From contig MSJI02000937.1 in assembly GCA_001931905.2 (NCBI GenBank), forward strand, positions 1-64,000: DNA of 64,000 bases, in the 5' to 3' direction. The notes under the pieces were generated by a model, which worked only from the letters and a program-made list of their open reading frames with translations, was not told the origin of the DNA and searched no databases. A program made the position numbers and the translations under genes. This document shows, piece after piece, positions 23,859 through 34,510 of the stretch; the first letter of the stretch is position 1; every line of letters begins with the position of its first letter. This DNA comes from Cladosporium sp. IMV 00045. Its lineage: Eukaryota > Ascomycota > Dothideomycetes > Cladosporiales > Cladosporiaceae.

Positions 23859-25242
23859 TACACAACCACACCACGACCAGAACTTTTTCGGCGTCGACAA
23901 CGACTTTTCGACTTTCCATCAACAGCAATCAGCGTTAATGTCAGGGGACATGGCCTATCAAGCAATGCCCATTCAAGACCCCGTCGCCGCGATGCAAGCC
24001 GCATACCCCTCGCAAAAGCGCACAAGCGACTCTCAACAAGAAAGCCATGAACCAACCGAGTCAAGAAAACGCAGACGACTCCTCCGCGGCATCGGCTCAA
24101 TGCCTGCAGACGAACCCGGCGCACCACCACGGTACAAATCCGAAACCTCCCTGAACGAATGCAAAGCCTACCTCCAACTCGACAACGACAGCTATCAGGC
24201 GCTACGCCAGCAATTCATGCAAATCTGCAACGAAGCCGGCATCGTCAAAAAAACCAAATGCGAACCCGGCCTCTGGGAAGCGAGCAAAGACCGCCTGATC
24301 CGGGAAAACGCGCACATCAGCGCGATCATGCACGCACCCCACCCGGACGCCAACGAAGTCGCCAACGCGCTCGAGGTACTCTGCGCCGACGTCACGAAGC
24401 GCATCCGCGTGATGAGCACGCGCATCACGATGCAAGAGGCCAACAACGGCCTGCGCCTCAACCCGGCGCAAAGCAAGCACCTGCGCCACCTGTTCTACGA
24501 AATCCTGCGGCAGAACGACTGGACCACCAAGCAGAACTGCGGCGAGGAGAAGTGGGAGCAGATGTTCCAACTCTGGCTGACGAAATCGGACATCCTCACC
24601 CGCTTGCAGCAGCAAGGCATCGACGAGCAGACCCGCAAGTACCTCGGCGTGCTGACGCGCGATGCCATGAAGCGCCTGACCGATAGCAACGCGAAGAAAG
24701 ATCCCCAGCTGCGCCAGTGGACTGAAGGCACTTATGGGCCTGGACCGGGGGCCGCGAGAGGCATACGAGGCAAGTCGGCCAAAACTAAGACTCCGAGAAG
24801 CAGAATGAAAATCAACCCGAACAGCATAAGTTCCATCCCGCTCGATCCCACTCTGGCCATGTTCGCACCGCCCCCTCCGCCTCCTCCACCCATGCCGCTG
24901 CCCATCGAGGCGGAGTTTCATCTGGCGCCCGAGTCGCGGTTGGTCGGCTATCATCCCAAGATCTGGTCGAGCAGATTGGAGGCGTGCACGGTGACCGGGC
25001 TGCACAAGGCTGGCAGTAGTAAGACTGGTGCCGCTAAGATAGGCAGCGTGTATGGCATCGTGAAGGTGGCGGGTGAAAAGACGGGGCAAGGTGGGGAGGT
25101 TGATGTTGAAGGGCTGGGTCAGGAGGAACAGAAGTTTCTGATTGAGAATGAGCATGATCTTGTTGGGTATTTGCAGTCTGCGAAGGATGTTGCGAGTGAG
25201 AGGGTGGTGTTCTTGATCGAGTTGAGTGGTGGGTACGCTTAG
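23290..25242 (+). CDS. Clr5-domain protein with polyglutamine tract
   Basis: Two exons, 23290-23429 and 23520-25242, 620 residues; the 90-bp intron starts GTATGT and ends CTCCAG. Splicing assembles the Clr5 domain: MPRHKKYDWSDKRDVCYKLY at the start, then SKQSFTRQFREWGFPSRW, and further on a repeat-like LRDEGWDIPDEKVGKLRRKHRL. Clr5 domains are named after a fission-yeast silencing factor and are abundant in moulds. A run of Gln from (CAG)10 lies near residue 150, and a Pro-rich run (PPPPPPPMPLP) near residue 500. Between them (about 270-470) lies a helical conserved-looking region (SLNECKAYLQLDNDSYQALR and onward) of unknown role. I infer a nuclear protein; a direct DNA-binding role for Clr5 is not established from this sequence. 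Confidence 0.85.
23824..23853 (+). repeat. (CAG)10 microsatellite inside the Clr5 gene
   Basis: Ten uninterrupted CAG codons followed by CAA, coding for most of the Gln run. Pure codon repetition makes length changes between strains likely. Confidence 0.95.
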
Positions 25243-25587
25243 GCGGGTGTACATATGATTTTGGTGGCAGCATGGAGCGGACGGGGCGCGCTGTTTGCCT
25301 GTTGCGCAGAAAATAACAAGTCAATCGTCATTATTTCGAGTCCGACGTCAATATGCATGAACGCTTCTAGAATGACATGGGAAATCCTGCAATGTGGTGG
25401 GAGGGTATCAACTTTTTGAATTGGTACGCTATGCTACACTTCGTAGACTCAAGGCTTGAACCTTCGTAAGCATTACTGTCGTAAGCTACTGGATGGAGCT
25501 TCCCATGCTGATTGTCCCTCTTTCCACCAGCAAAACGCCTGCGTAACATAGCGGTTTCCCACCATAACGCCGGTTCTAAGAAGTACT
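25243..25587. other. Convergent 3' spacer, Clr5 and eS8 genes
   Basis: 345 bp between two facing stop codons. No gene seen. Confidence 0.6.
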
Positions 25588-26310
25588 CTACTTCCTGATG
25601 GCGCGCTGGTAGAAGGCGAGCTCCTCACCCTCAAGGATGTAACCGTCGCAGCGACCGCTCTGGCCGGGGCGGGAGGCAATGACGGCGTAAAGACGACCGG
25701 CCTCGAACTGGCGCTCAAGGGCGGACTCGGCCTTGCCGGAAGAGACGAAGCGCTCGTGCTGCTTGGCCTCAACGGACTTGCTCTTCTTGACGTCCTCCTC
25801 AGTCTTCTGCTGGCGTCTGCGGCCAAGGGGCTGGCCGTAGTGGCCCTCGTACCACTGGCGGAAGGGGGTGGCGTCGACCTGGACGACGGCGGAGCGGGTC
25901 AGGGTGTTGGTGCGGACGAGCTCGTTGTTGGACGGGTGGAAGGCGACACCGACAATGCGGACCTTGCGGGAGATGCCCTCGGAGCCCCAGGAGAAGTTGC
26001 CGGAGTCGAGACGGAGACCACGGAACTTGCGGTTACCACCACGGGTGCGGACGAGATGGATGCGCTTGGCGCCGATTCTGGTGGCGGCGGGCTGACGGCC
26101 CTTCTCGAAAGCTCTGTTTGCTTGTCAGGAACTTGCGTTCTTGATGGGCAATCATTGCGATCGGGTTATGCATACCTCTTCTTGCGGTAGTATGCGCGCT
26201 TAGCACCAGAGGCGCTGCGCTTGTGACGGGAGTCACGAGAGATACTGCGCATGTGTTAGCAGCGTGTTCTGTGTGTTGTAGATGTTCGGATCGTGTAGAC
26301 TGTACCCCAT
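25588..26310 (-). CDS. RPS8: 40S ribosomal protein eS8
   Basis: Three exons on the minus strand: 26310-26306, 26244-26176 and 26113-25588, 199 residues. Only five coding bases (ATGGG) are in the first exon, a layout common in fungal ribosomal protein genes. Splicing gives MGISRDSRHKRSASGAKRA, then YYRKKR-AFEKGRQPAATRIG, HLVRTRGGNRKFRGLRLD and, at the end, GRLYAVIASRPGQSGRCDGY with ILEGEELAFY. These are the diagnostic blocks of eS8, a small-subunit ribosomal protein binding 18S rRNA. Length is normal for the family. The C-terminus ends QRAIRK. High use of C- or G-ending codons fits strong expression. Confidence 0.97.
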
Positions 26311-27354
26311 AGTTGCTGTTGGTGAGAGTTACTGCGAAGAAACAATGTTAGTGAAAATCCTTGCGGTGTCTTGTTGGGCAGAATCTCGCGCTCCGAGTAT
26401 CGCAGTCGCAATATCTTTTTCGTGCGAAGAATCTGTTGCTGATAGACATACCGATAGACGTACTTTCACCGGTGCAAAGGAGTATAGTTGGCGAGGGTCG
26501 TGAGTGCGTGGAATCCGCAATGCTGAAGTCAAGTTCAACCTTCACCCGCACAATTCGCTTTGATCTCTTGGGATTTTCGGATTTCTTGGCATCGTGGCTT
26601 CGTTTGTGCCTCAGGCTAAGACGTCGCGGAGATCGGGCCTTCCCGCTCCCCTCCTTCCCCTTCATCGCTCAATCTGGTCAAAACGCTGCTGAATTAACAA
26701 AATACCAGACAAAGATCAAATCCCAGCCGCAATATTATTACCAAGATCCATATGGGGTGCTCAAGTACTGTTCTTCTTTGGCATGTGAATATCATAGCTC
26801 ACATCTACCGAACTGGCAATGAACTTGCACCACCGGTTTATGATTGAGAGCGTCGTGGCGCAATCACAGACATGAATGCATGCCCCGTGTCAACGTCTTA
26901 TAGACAGCAGGTACTTCTGCTTGCTCGAAGGTTGGCGAATCTAGCACCACCGCAGCAAGTACATCGATGGAGGAACGGAGCAACACGCAATGCTCCTCGG
27001 TCGATGGTAAAACGAAAGTAATTGCCGGGTAGTCGGCACATACTATAGTCCATCGTCCCCGCTGACTTTGTGACGATCGCTATGGTGCAAGATCTATATC
27101 TTGCTAGACTTCGCTCGAAGAAAGCGTTGCTGTCCTGACTGTGTTTACCTGTCAGATGACATTTAGTCCCAGGTGAGTTGAAGTACGCTCACCTCACTCA
27201 GTGAGATATCCACAGCGAACGCGAATGCGCCAGAGTTGAATCCTTCTTCGACCGATTCTCAGTCACAAGCCATACCGAGTTCACTAATCATCAGCACGCC
27301 CTTTCTGACACATGCCGAACACAAACGCCGATCATCTCACAACATAACCTCACC
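26311..27354. other. Divergent upstream region, eS8 and P450 genes
   Basis: About 1.0 kb. A 153-codon frame at 26361-26822 (+) overlaps the expected eS8 promoter, has no motif and is not called. The stretch 26830-27300 holds only short frames. Confidence 0.55.
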
Positions 27355-28933
27355 ATGTTTTCCTCCTGGCCCCTGGCTGTCGCCGTCACTCTCTTGGTGA
27401 CATTGACGTTCTGTCTCATTAAGACCAAATACCGCGCCGACCTACGCAAGATCCCCGGTCCCTTCCTAGCCAGCATCAGCAACATCGACCGAATATGGAG
27501 CTGCGCACTCGGCAAGCAGATGAATTATCACATCGATCTCCATGCCTCCTGCGGACCCCTAGTGCGCGTAGGTCCCAACCACGTCTCTGTAGCAAGCAGC
27601 AGCGCGATCCAGAAACTCTACGGCATCAGCACAAAGTTCTACAAGAGCGACTTCTATAGTCTCTTCGACATCAAGACCCCTAGCGGCGGACAGGCAAGTA
27701 CGACTTTCTCGGTCCGCGATGAGACGGTGCATAAGGCGAAGAAACGGCCGGTGGCGAATGCGTTCTCCATGGGCACGATGCGCGATTTGGAGCCAATGAA
27801 CGATGCCTGTTCCGAAATATTCATGAGGAAGTTGGAAGGCTTTGTTGGGAAGGATGTGGATCTGGGAACCTGGCTGCACTGGTATGCTTTTGATGTCATA
27901 TCTTCCATCACCTTCTCAAATCGGCTGGGCTTCATGGAGGAGGAGAGGGATGTGGAAAACATCATCGAGGCGATTGAGGGTAGGCTGGTATACAACAGTA
28001 TCGTCGGCCAAGCGCCCTGGTTGCACCAATACTTGTTTGGAAATTTTGTGGTAGCATGGCTGGCGAATTGGATTCCAGCAGTGGCGATAATGAACTCTTC
28101 AAAGTTCATCGTGTCGTTTGCTGCGAAGCAATTACAGCGTTACCATCAAAAGGACTTCAACATTGACTTCGAGCTGGCCGATATGCTCGACCGCTTCAAG
28201 CGCTTCAAAGACGGAGAACAAGTGATGAGCAACTCAGAGCTCCTCACACATGCCGTCAGCAACATCTTCGCCGGAAGCGATACAACAGCCGCTTCTCTTC
28301 GTGCAATCTTCTACTACCTCTGCCGCACACCCTCATCGCACGAGAAAGTGCTGGCCGAAGTCGACGAAGCCGACCGAGAAGGACGCCTTTCTGACCCCGT
28401 CACTTTTGCCGAGGCACAGGAGCTCTGTTATCTCCAGGCGGTCATAAAAGAGGCGTTGCGAATGCACCCTGCAGTTGGCTTGCTGCTCGAGCGTGTTGTA
28501 CCTCACGGTGGTGCCGAGGTAGGCGGTGCGTGGCTTGCTGGTGGCACTGTTGTGGGGATCAACCCATGGGTGGCGGCGAGGGACAAGGAAGTCTATGGCG
28601 AGGATGCGGACAATTTCAGGCCCGAAAGATGGTTGGAGACCGATCGCGAGCAGCTAAAAGCGATGGAGAGGAACTTTCTGGCCGTGAGTCTCACAATATG
28701 TACGAACGGAGAGGCCTACATGTATGCTGACGTGATACCACCAGTTCGGCGCAGGCACGCGTACATGTTTGGGGAAGAACATCTCTCTTCTTGAGATGTC
28801 GAAATTGGTTCCTCAAGTCCTGCGGCAATTCGATTTCGAACTGTCACGACCTGACCTTGATTGGGTGCTGCACGACTATTGGTTCGTGAGGCAGACTGGC
28901 TTGGTGTGCAGAGTCAAGTCGAGACGAAAATGA
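27355..28933 (+). CDS. Cytochrome P450 monooxygenase, pisatin-demethylase-like
   Basis: Two exons, 27355-28683 and 28745-28933, 505 residues. The 61-bp intron (GTGAGT, GCTGAC branch site, CCACCAG) falls just before the haem loop; splicing joins MERNFLA to FGAGTRTCLGKN, where Cys451 is the haem ligand. Other P450 marks are an N-terminal membrane anchor (about 4-22), the proline hinge IPGPF, the I-helix oxygen-binding AGSDTTA near residue 306, the K-helix EALR near 366, and FRPERW near 422. The N-terminal third resembles fungal P450s annotated as pisatin demethylases (CYP57-like), which act on plant phenolics, but substrate cannot be inferred from that. It needs a cytochrome P450 reductase encoded elsewhere. 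Reading through the intron would give a truncated enzyme lacking the haem Cys. Confidence 0.93.
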
Positions 28934-29741
28934 GGACGATCACCGGACTCGCCGGCCAAGGCAAATCATGCAGACACAAGAGTCAGACTAGATTGAGGAC
29001 TTGGAGGGCTTGGTTGGCTCGCTGGAAGGCCTTGATCGCGGCTTCCCCGCATTCTTTGTCCCACGGCCCAAGGGCAGACCTGGAGGCTCGAACATGACAC
29101 CCGCCAGAGGTGCGCACATATGGGCTTGGATCAAACCTTCACACCCAACTAACGTCCAGGCCTTGTTACCTAGGTTGCTATAATGACAGCGCCAATGGCC
29201 GTATTCAGCAAACCAGCCGGCCGTGTTCCTTGGCGCCGCCCTTGGCTGTCATCTCCAGAGCCAGGGATCGGGTTTCAAGCATCGACAGGCGAGCCATCGA
29301 TGACACTTTGCATAGGTGCGCTGCGACAACCGAGCCCAGGCGAGTCCAAATCTCACCCTGCTATCGCGTGGCATTGCAGACAAGCCTGCGAATCAATCGC
29401 TTGACGCCTCTAGCGTGTGGGGGATGAAGCGGGGGAGGATCCCTAAAATGCACTACTTCTCGCACGGCCGAGGTTGGCTTGTTGGTGATGGTGGTGTTGT
29501 TGTCCTCCAGTCCTTCACCGGGAGCTGCGGTGGTGGCATTTGCCGCGTGCATGGCGGCGCTGTTAGGTTTCTCTAATGGCGCGGCAGGTTGCTGCTCAGG
29601 GTGTGAGGTACAGTATCACCGCTGGGCGAAATCTTACAAGTAGGCATTGATTCCCACTTGGTTTTCTTGTTGCTGGTCAGGCAGGGTTCTGCTGTTCATT
29701 TCTCTGCAACCTCTCACATCCGAATCACTATTTCCTTGTGA
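28934..29741. other. Intergenic between P450 and MFS transporter genes
   Basis: 808 bp between two genes on the same strand. Only short frames without motifs. It includes a GTT/GGT-rich run near 29485-29505. Confidence 0.55.
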
Positions 29742-31542
29742 ATGATAGAAATCATGTCGGCACCAACAGCCAACCCCGACATCCCCGACCTCGAGAAGTC
29801 CAACGTCGAGCATCTCGAGCGCACCATCTCTGGTGACTCTGATGCCGCCAACGATGCCCGCATTGCGGCTCTTACGCCCGAGGAGCAAAAGAAGGTCATC
29901 AGAAGAATTGATATCCGCTTGGTTTTGACGCTGGGCTTCATGTACTGCGTGTCATTGATGGACCGCACGAACACCGTGAGCAGTGATCTCTGTCTATCAT
30001 GAGCGCTCTCGCTGACACTCCCACCAAGGGCATCGCCGTCGTTGCTGGCATGGGCGTCGATCTCAAACTCATCGGAGACCGCTACTCGGTCATCGTGCTC
30101 ATCTTCTTCATCAGCTACGTCTTGCTCCAGCCGCCTGCGACCGTTGTTCTGAGGAAAGTCGGTCCTCGAACTTTCCTCCCATCGATCACCATTCTATGGG
30201 GCATTACGATGATCTGCTTTGGCTTCGTCAAGCAGTGGTATGAGCTGGTTCCTCTTCGTATAATTCTGGGAATCTTCGAGGCCGGTTTCTTCCCAGTATG
30301 TCTGCTCCGTTCTCAGGATTTGTTTCGAACCTACATATACTGATGATTACCAGGGCTGCGCATACCTTCTCTCCTGCTGGTACCCACGATACGAGCTCCA
30401 GAAGCGCAATGCCGTATTCTACTTGATTGGAAGCATGAGTTCCGCATTCTCCGGCATTCTTGCCTACGGCTTTTGGCAAATGAACGGTCTTGGTGATCTC
30501 GGTCCTGACTACGGTCAACACTACGGCCCAACTCCTACGAACCCGACGGCACCCAGTGGCATCATGTCAGGAATTGCAGGCTGGCGATGGATCTTCATCA
30601 TGCAGGGTATCATCACGTAAGTCAAACGATCCATGCAGTTAACGATCCCATCTGATCAAACCCCACAGCGTCGTCGTCGGTTTCATCGGCGGCATCACCA
30701 TCGTCGACTTCCCCGAACTCGCAGCCAAACACTCAAAGACATCTCTCCCCTTCTTGAACGAGAAAGAGGCCGCATTCGTCTGCGCCCGCATCGAAAAGGA
30801 CCGCCACGATGTCCAACTCGAACCTTTCAACCTGAAGAAATACCTCCTAGGCGCCTGCGACTTGAAAGTCGTCGCCTTCGGCTTCCTCTTCGGCCTCACT
30901 ACCACAGTCACCTACGCCATCGCCTACTTCCTCCCCATCATCCTCAACGTCGGCATGGGCTTTTCCGTCGGCGCATCTCAATGCTTAATCGGTACGTTGC
31001 CACCTCCATCCTCATCCTCCATCAAAAACCATCCTAACCAAAACCCCCCAGCACCGCCCTACGTCCTCGCCGCCATCGTCATGTACGCCTGCGCCTGGGC
31101 CGGCGACAAATACCACCTGCGCGGACCCTTCGTGATCATCAACGCAGCCTACGGCATCATCGGCCTGGGCATGCTAGGCTTCCTGCACAACCCAGCCGCG
31201 CGCTACGTCGGCGCCTTCCTGGCAACCACCTCCGCCAACGCCAACGTGCCCTGCGTGCTGACCTGGCAGGCCAACAACATCCGCGGACAATGGAAGCGCG
31301 CTCTCGCCTCCGCCACGCTTGTCGGCGCCGGCGGTATTGGCGGTATCATCGGCAGCACTGTTTTCAGAGAGCAGGATAAGGCTACCGGCTACAAGCCCGG
31401 CATGTATACTACCATGCTGGCTAGTGCGTTGGTGATTATCATTTCGTGTTTGTTGGAGTTGAAGTTTTGGAGGGCGAACAAGCGCGCTGCGGCTGGTGGG
31501 AAATTGGTCGCTGGGTTGGAGGGGTTCAGGTATACTTATTGA
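29742..31542 (+). CDS. MFS transporter, allantoate-permease (anion:cation symporter) type
   Basis: Five exons: 29742-29975, 30029-30295, 30354-30616, 30669-30991 and 31052-31542, 525 residues; all introns are 50-60 bp and GT-AG. The cytoplasmic N-terminus ends with [35 protein letters not shown], the typical first-helix pattern of Dal5/allantoate-permease-like transporters. [28 protein letters not shown] is the helix 4-5 signature of the same group. About 12 hydrophobic helices are visible. Members take up organic acids, nicotinate, pantothenate, allantoate or similar anions with protons across the plasma membrane; the substrate here is unknown. A second ATG at 29754 is an equally good start. 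The P450 gene lies 808 bp upstream on the same strand and a permease gene lies tail-to-tail downstream. Confidence 0.92.
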
Positions 31543-31848
31543 TTTGATAATCTGGTTAATTGTGTGGGATGGCTGCTGGTGTAGATTGAGAGGGTTGTAC
31601 ATATATAGCGATGTGGATGCGACTATGACTAGGCAAATATAATGAATGTGTTCAAGTAATTTGACCAAACATACAAGAGAGGGGTCGAAACGTGAGGCTA
31701 GAAGCTTGGTAGGTAGGTGTATGCATTCAACGCACGCAATTGGACAAAGACGCCCCAAGGAGGCTGAAGAGTACATACGACCCTCATTCCAACAACTACT
31801 GAACGAGTGAAAAAAGGTAGTTGAATACCAACATCAATCTCGCCTCTC
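31543..31848. other. Convergent 3' spacer between two transporter genes
   Basis: 306 bp between facing stop codons of the MFS and NCS1 genes. No gene seen. Confidence 0.6.
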
Positions 31849-33450
31849 CTAACGTCCAAAACGGCGAATCTCCAACCACCTCAAAGGCGGAAAGACGATA
31901 AGAGCCCAAGCGAAACCGACAAAGTTCCCCATGTCACCGCCATGCTCACCAATCAGAGCCGCAAGCGGGCCGATATACCAAACCTGAGCCATGCAAATTA
32001 TCGCGCCCGCCCAGCCAACAAGGAAAGCAGCCAGTGCTGCCAAACCCACAGGCAATTTGCGGTGATCGTCCCACGCGTCCCAATTCCAGCCCAAACCGCG
32101 CCAGCTGCGGAAGATCAGATGTTCTTCCAGCACAATGGCGATCCAAATCGACACCCAGTATCCCATGAGAGCGAGGAAGTTTGTGAAAATCTCGGCCAGA
32201 TTCGCGCGGCCGGCGATGGCGCAGACGGTGAAAATTATCGTTCCCACCGTGTTCCACACCACGCGCGGGATTTTCTCGAAGTTCGTCCCGAGGGTTTGGA
32301 AATCCACGCCCGCTGCGTACACGGGCAGGATTAGGTTGGCGATCAGGCCGAGGGCGACGATGACGCTGCAGAAGGATCCGAAACCGCCCAGGGGCCGGAA
32401 GCCTTCGACGATGAGGGCGCCTTCGGACACGTCGAAGGCGGCCGCCCAGAGTGGGTTGGAGGTGATGCCGGAGCCGAGACCGATGCCTACGACGAAGGCG
32501 AATGTGAAGGATAGTGCGAGGCCGACCATTGTCACGGCGAACACCTTGCGGCGTGGCGCGTTTTCGGGGTAGTAGACGAAGAGATCCGCGGCGCCTCCGC
32601 TGTAAGTGATGGCGGCTGCCATGCACAGACTGAAGAAGCTGAGTTGGTTGCCTCTGACGGTAAGCGAATCTACGCCTTCGGCAGGGTTGGCTGTCAAGTC
32701 AAAGTTGGGACCAGCGACACCGGCCAGAATAGAGACGACGATGATTTGAGGAAGCCAAGCGTATCGCTCGTAGAGGTGGAAAATGCTGTAGCCGAAAGTC
32801 GTGATCACCCACCCGATGACTGCGGTGATGATGATGCCCACGATCACGGTCAGACTGCCGCCGACGCTGACCGCACTGATGATTTGACCGGCTACGATGG
32901 CGTCCAAGAGCGAATAGCCTAGAAGGACGATGATGTTGAGAATGACGATGATCTTGGCGGGATACCAGCCCATTGAATAACGCGCGAAGACCATGGTCCT
33001 GTTACCAGACCTGGGTCCGAAAGTCGCAATGTAGGCGACCGGAGTGATGCCAACGATCATGCCAAAGACGGCGCATAGAGCAGCGTCGGTGAAGCCGAGC
33101 TGGAACACTGAAGGACCAAGCATGCCCAGCGTGATGTTGTTCGCAGCCAGGTTGATACTGAACCAGAGAATACCAATCTGACCAAATCCCAACTGAGAGG
33201 TGCTGTGGCGGTCCTCTGGCATCACCCTCTCAATGCCTCTGGCTTCCAAGTTATAGCGAACCAACGTCCTCTCAAACGACCTGATGTATTTCATCGGTCC
33301 ACGGCCCGCCGTCGCTTCGACATCTGTGGAATCCGTTTGCGCGGTTATGGAAGTTTGAGGCGCGAGGTTTGGCCCGATTTTTTCATGAGTCTTCACCCTG
33401 TTGTGTCCGGCTTCTTGAGCCATCTCAGTGGCATTCCCATGCTCTTCCAT
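31849..33450 (-). CDS. NCS1 purine-cytosine permease (Fcy2-like)
   Basis: Single exon, 533 residues. After a soluble N-terminus of about 90 residues come about 12 hydrophobic helices. Family marks are SQLGFGQIGILWFSINLAANN, which holds the first-helix substrate region, LGMLGPSVFQLGF, FGPRSGNRTMVFARYSMGWYPA and the YAAGVDFQTLG segment. These fit the fungal Fcy-type branch of the NCS1 family, plasma-membrane proton symporters for cytosine, adenine, guanine and hypoxanthine. The exact base preference cannot be read from sequence alone. The gene is tail-to-tail with the MFS transporter. A purine-salvage enzyme gene (APRT, 40365) lies about 7 kb to the right. Confidence 0.93.
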   Translation of the reverse strand: MEEHGNATEMAQEAGHNRVKTHEKIGPNLAPQTSITAQTDSTDVEATAGRGPMKYIRSFERTLVRYNLEARGIERVMPEDRHSTSQLGFGQIGILWFSINLAANNITLGMLGPSVFQLGFTDAALCAVFGMIVGITPVAYIATFGPRSGNRTMVFARYSMGWYPAKIIVILNIIVLLGYSLLDAIVAGQIISAVSVGGSLTVIVGIIITAVIGWVITTFGYSIFHLYERYAWLPQIIVVSILAGVAGPNFDLTANPAEGVDSLTVRGNQLSFFSLCMAAAITYSGGAADLFVYYPENAPRRKVFAVTMVGLALSFTFAFVVGIGLGSGITSNPLWAAAFDVSEGALIVEGFRPLGGFGSFCSVIVALGLIANLILPVYAAGVDFQTLGTNFEKIPRVVWNTVGTIIFTVCAIAGRANLAEIFTNFLALMGYWVSIWIAIVLEEHLIFRSWRGLGWNWDAWDDHRKLPVGLAALAAFLVGWAGAIICMAQVWYIGPLAALIGEHGGDMGNFVGFAWALIVFPPLRWLEIRRFGR

Positions 33451-34510
33451 TGTGATCTGTTCATGTCAGTTTCAATCCCATGTTTGGGGAATACTTTTTC
33501 AGGCATGATCCTTTCGCTGGCTTTACCCAGAGCAAGTTCAAGGCCGTATGATCTCAGCCCAACACTTTGCTGCGACGCGACATAGCGAGCGATCGGTCCC
33601 AGTGCCTCTGTCGCTGTCGCAGCTAAGTGTCGAGCACCGGCTCATGCTGTTACGGATAGTACCTTGATCTTGGTCTCCAGACGCTGCTATGCTACTTGGG
33701 TGCATTTTGATGGTAGGACGGCGTACAATTGTACAGAGGAAACGAAAACCCTGCGACCAATGTTAGTGTGCCAATGGCGGAATGAAAAGCGATGTCGGCG
33801 ATTGAAAACGAAGATGTCATGATCGACGCCGTGGGGTTTTGTTACCTGCTTGGTGAATGCTCGTCAGATACTCAAGTGTGATCTTTGAGACGATACAGAG
33901 ACGATCGATGTATGCGACAAAGATTGAGATGAAGGAGTCAGAAGAAAAAAGATAAGAGAGAACATTTCCAAGAACCAGCACATGGCATGCTTCGGACTAG
34001 CGAAAGGCCCTGGATTCGTTGGCTCGGCCGGACCCATCTCCAAGGCGTTTTGGTGGGGGCAGAGGGCAGCGAACCATTCTGCTGCTATCGTGGTATTGAT
34101 CTCCTGAACGCTTGTGCCTTTGATGACTCTTGCCTTGGAATCGATCTCATGTTCAAGTCTCGTCTGAACGTCTTGATTCCTCTCACTAGGTCCTTCGTCA
34201 CAAGACTCGCAACATCATTTTGCATATCGCAAGCAAAAGGCGTCAGGAAAGAATTACCTTTCGCGGCTCTCCTCAGAAACTTGGCGAACGTTAGCTCTAA
34301 GACTCTCATTCGGCCTAGTGGTTGGCCAGACTGTATTTCCATTCTTGAAAGCCTAGTCAAACCCGGCCTATCTTTCAATCTTTACACCCCCAGAAACCAA
34401 CTTTCATACCGCAAACGCCCGATCCGGTTACTAGAGTGCCGTATACCAACAGATGTGATCCTATTTTCTTTGAGGTATACAGTCTCTTCACGCATACGGC
34501 CACGCACAGC
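33451..34510. other. Divergent upstream region, NCS1 permease and finger/TenA-like genes
   Basis: About 1.06 kb. A 196-codon plus-strand frame (33987-34577) and a 97-codon antisense frame (34378-34085) overlap here, neither with a motif. No RNA gene recognised. Confidence 0.5.

Noticed and set aside
24202..25254. 350-codon frame antisense to the Clr5 gene
   Set aside because: Shadow of GC-biased coding sequence on the other strand.
25756..26190. 144-codon frame antisense to eS8
   Set aside because: Shadow of strong codon bias of the ribosomal protein gene.
28684..28794. Read-through end of the P450 frame
   Set aside because: It lacks the haem-binding Cys; removing the intron restores it.
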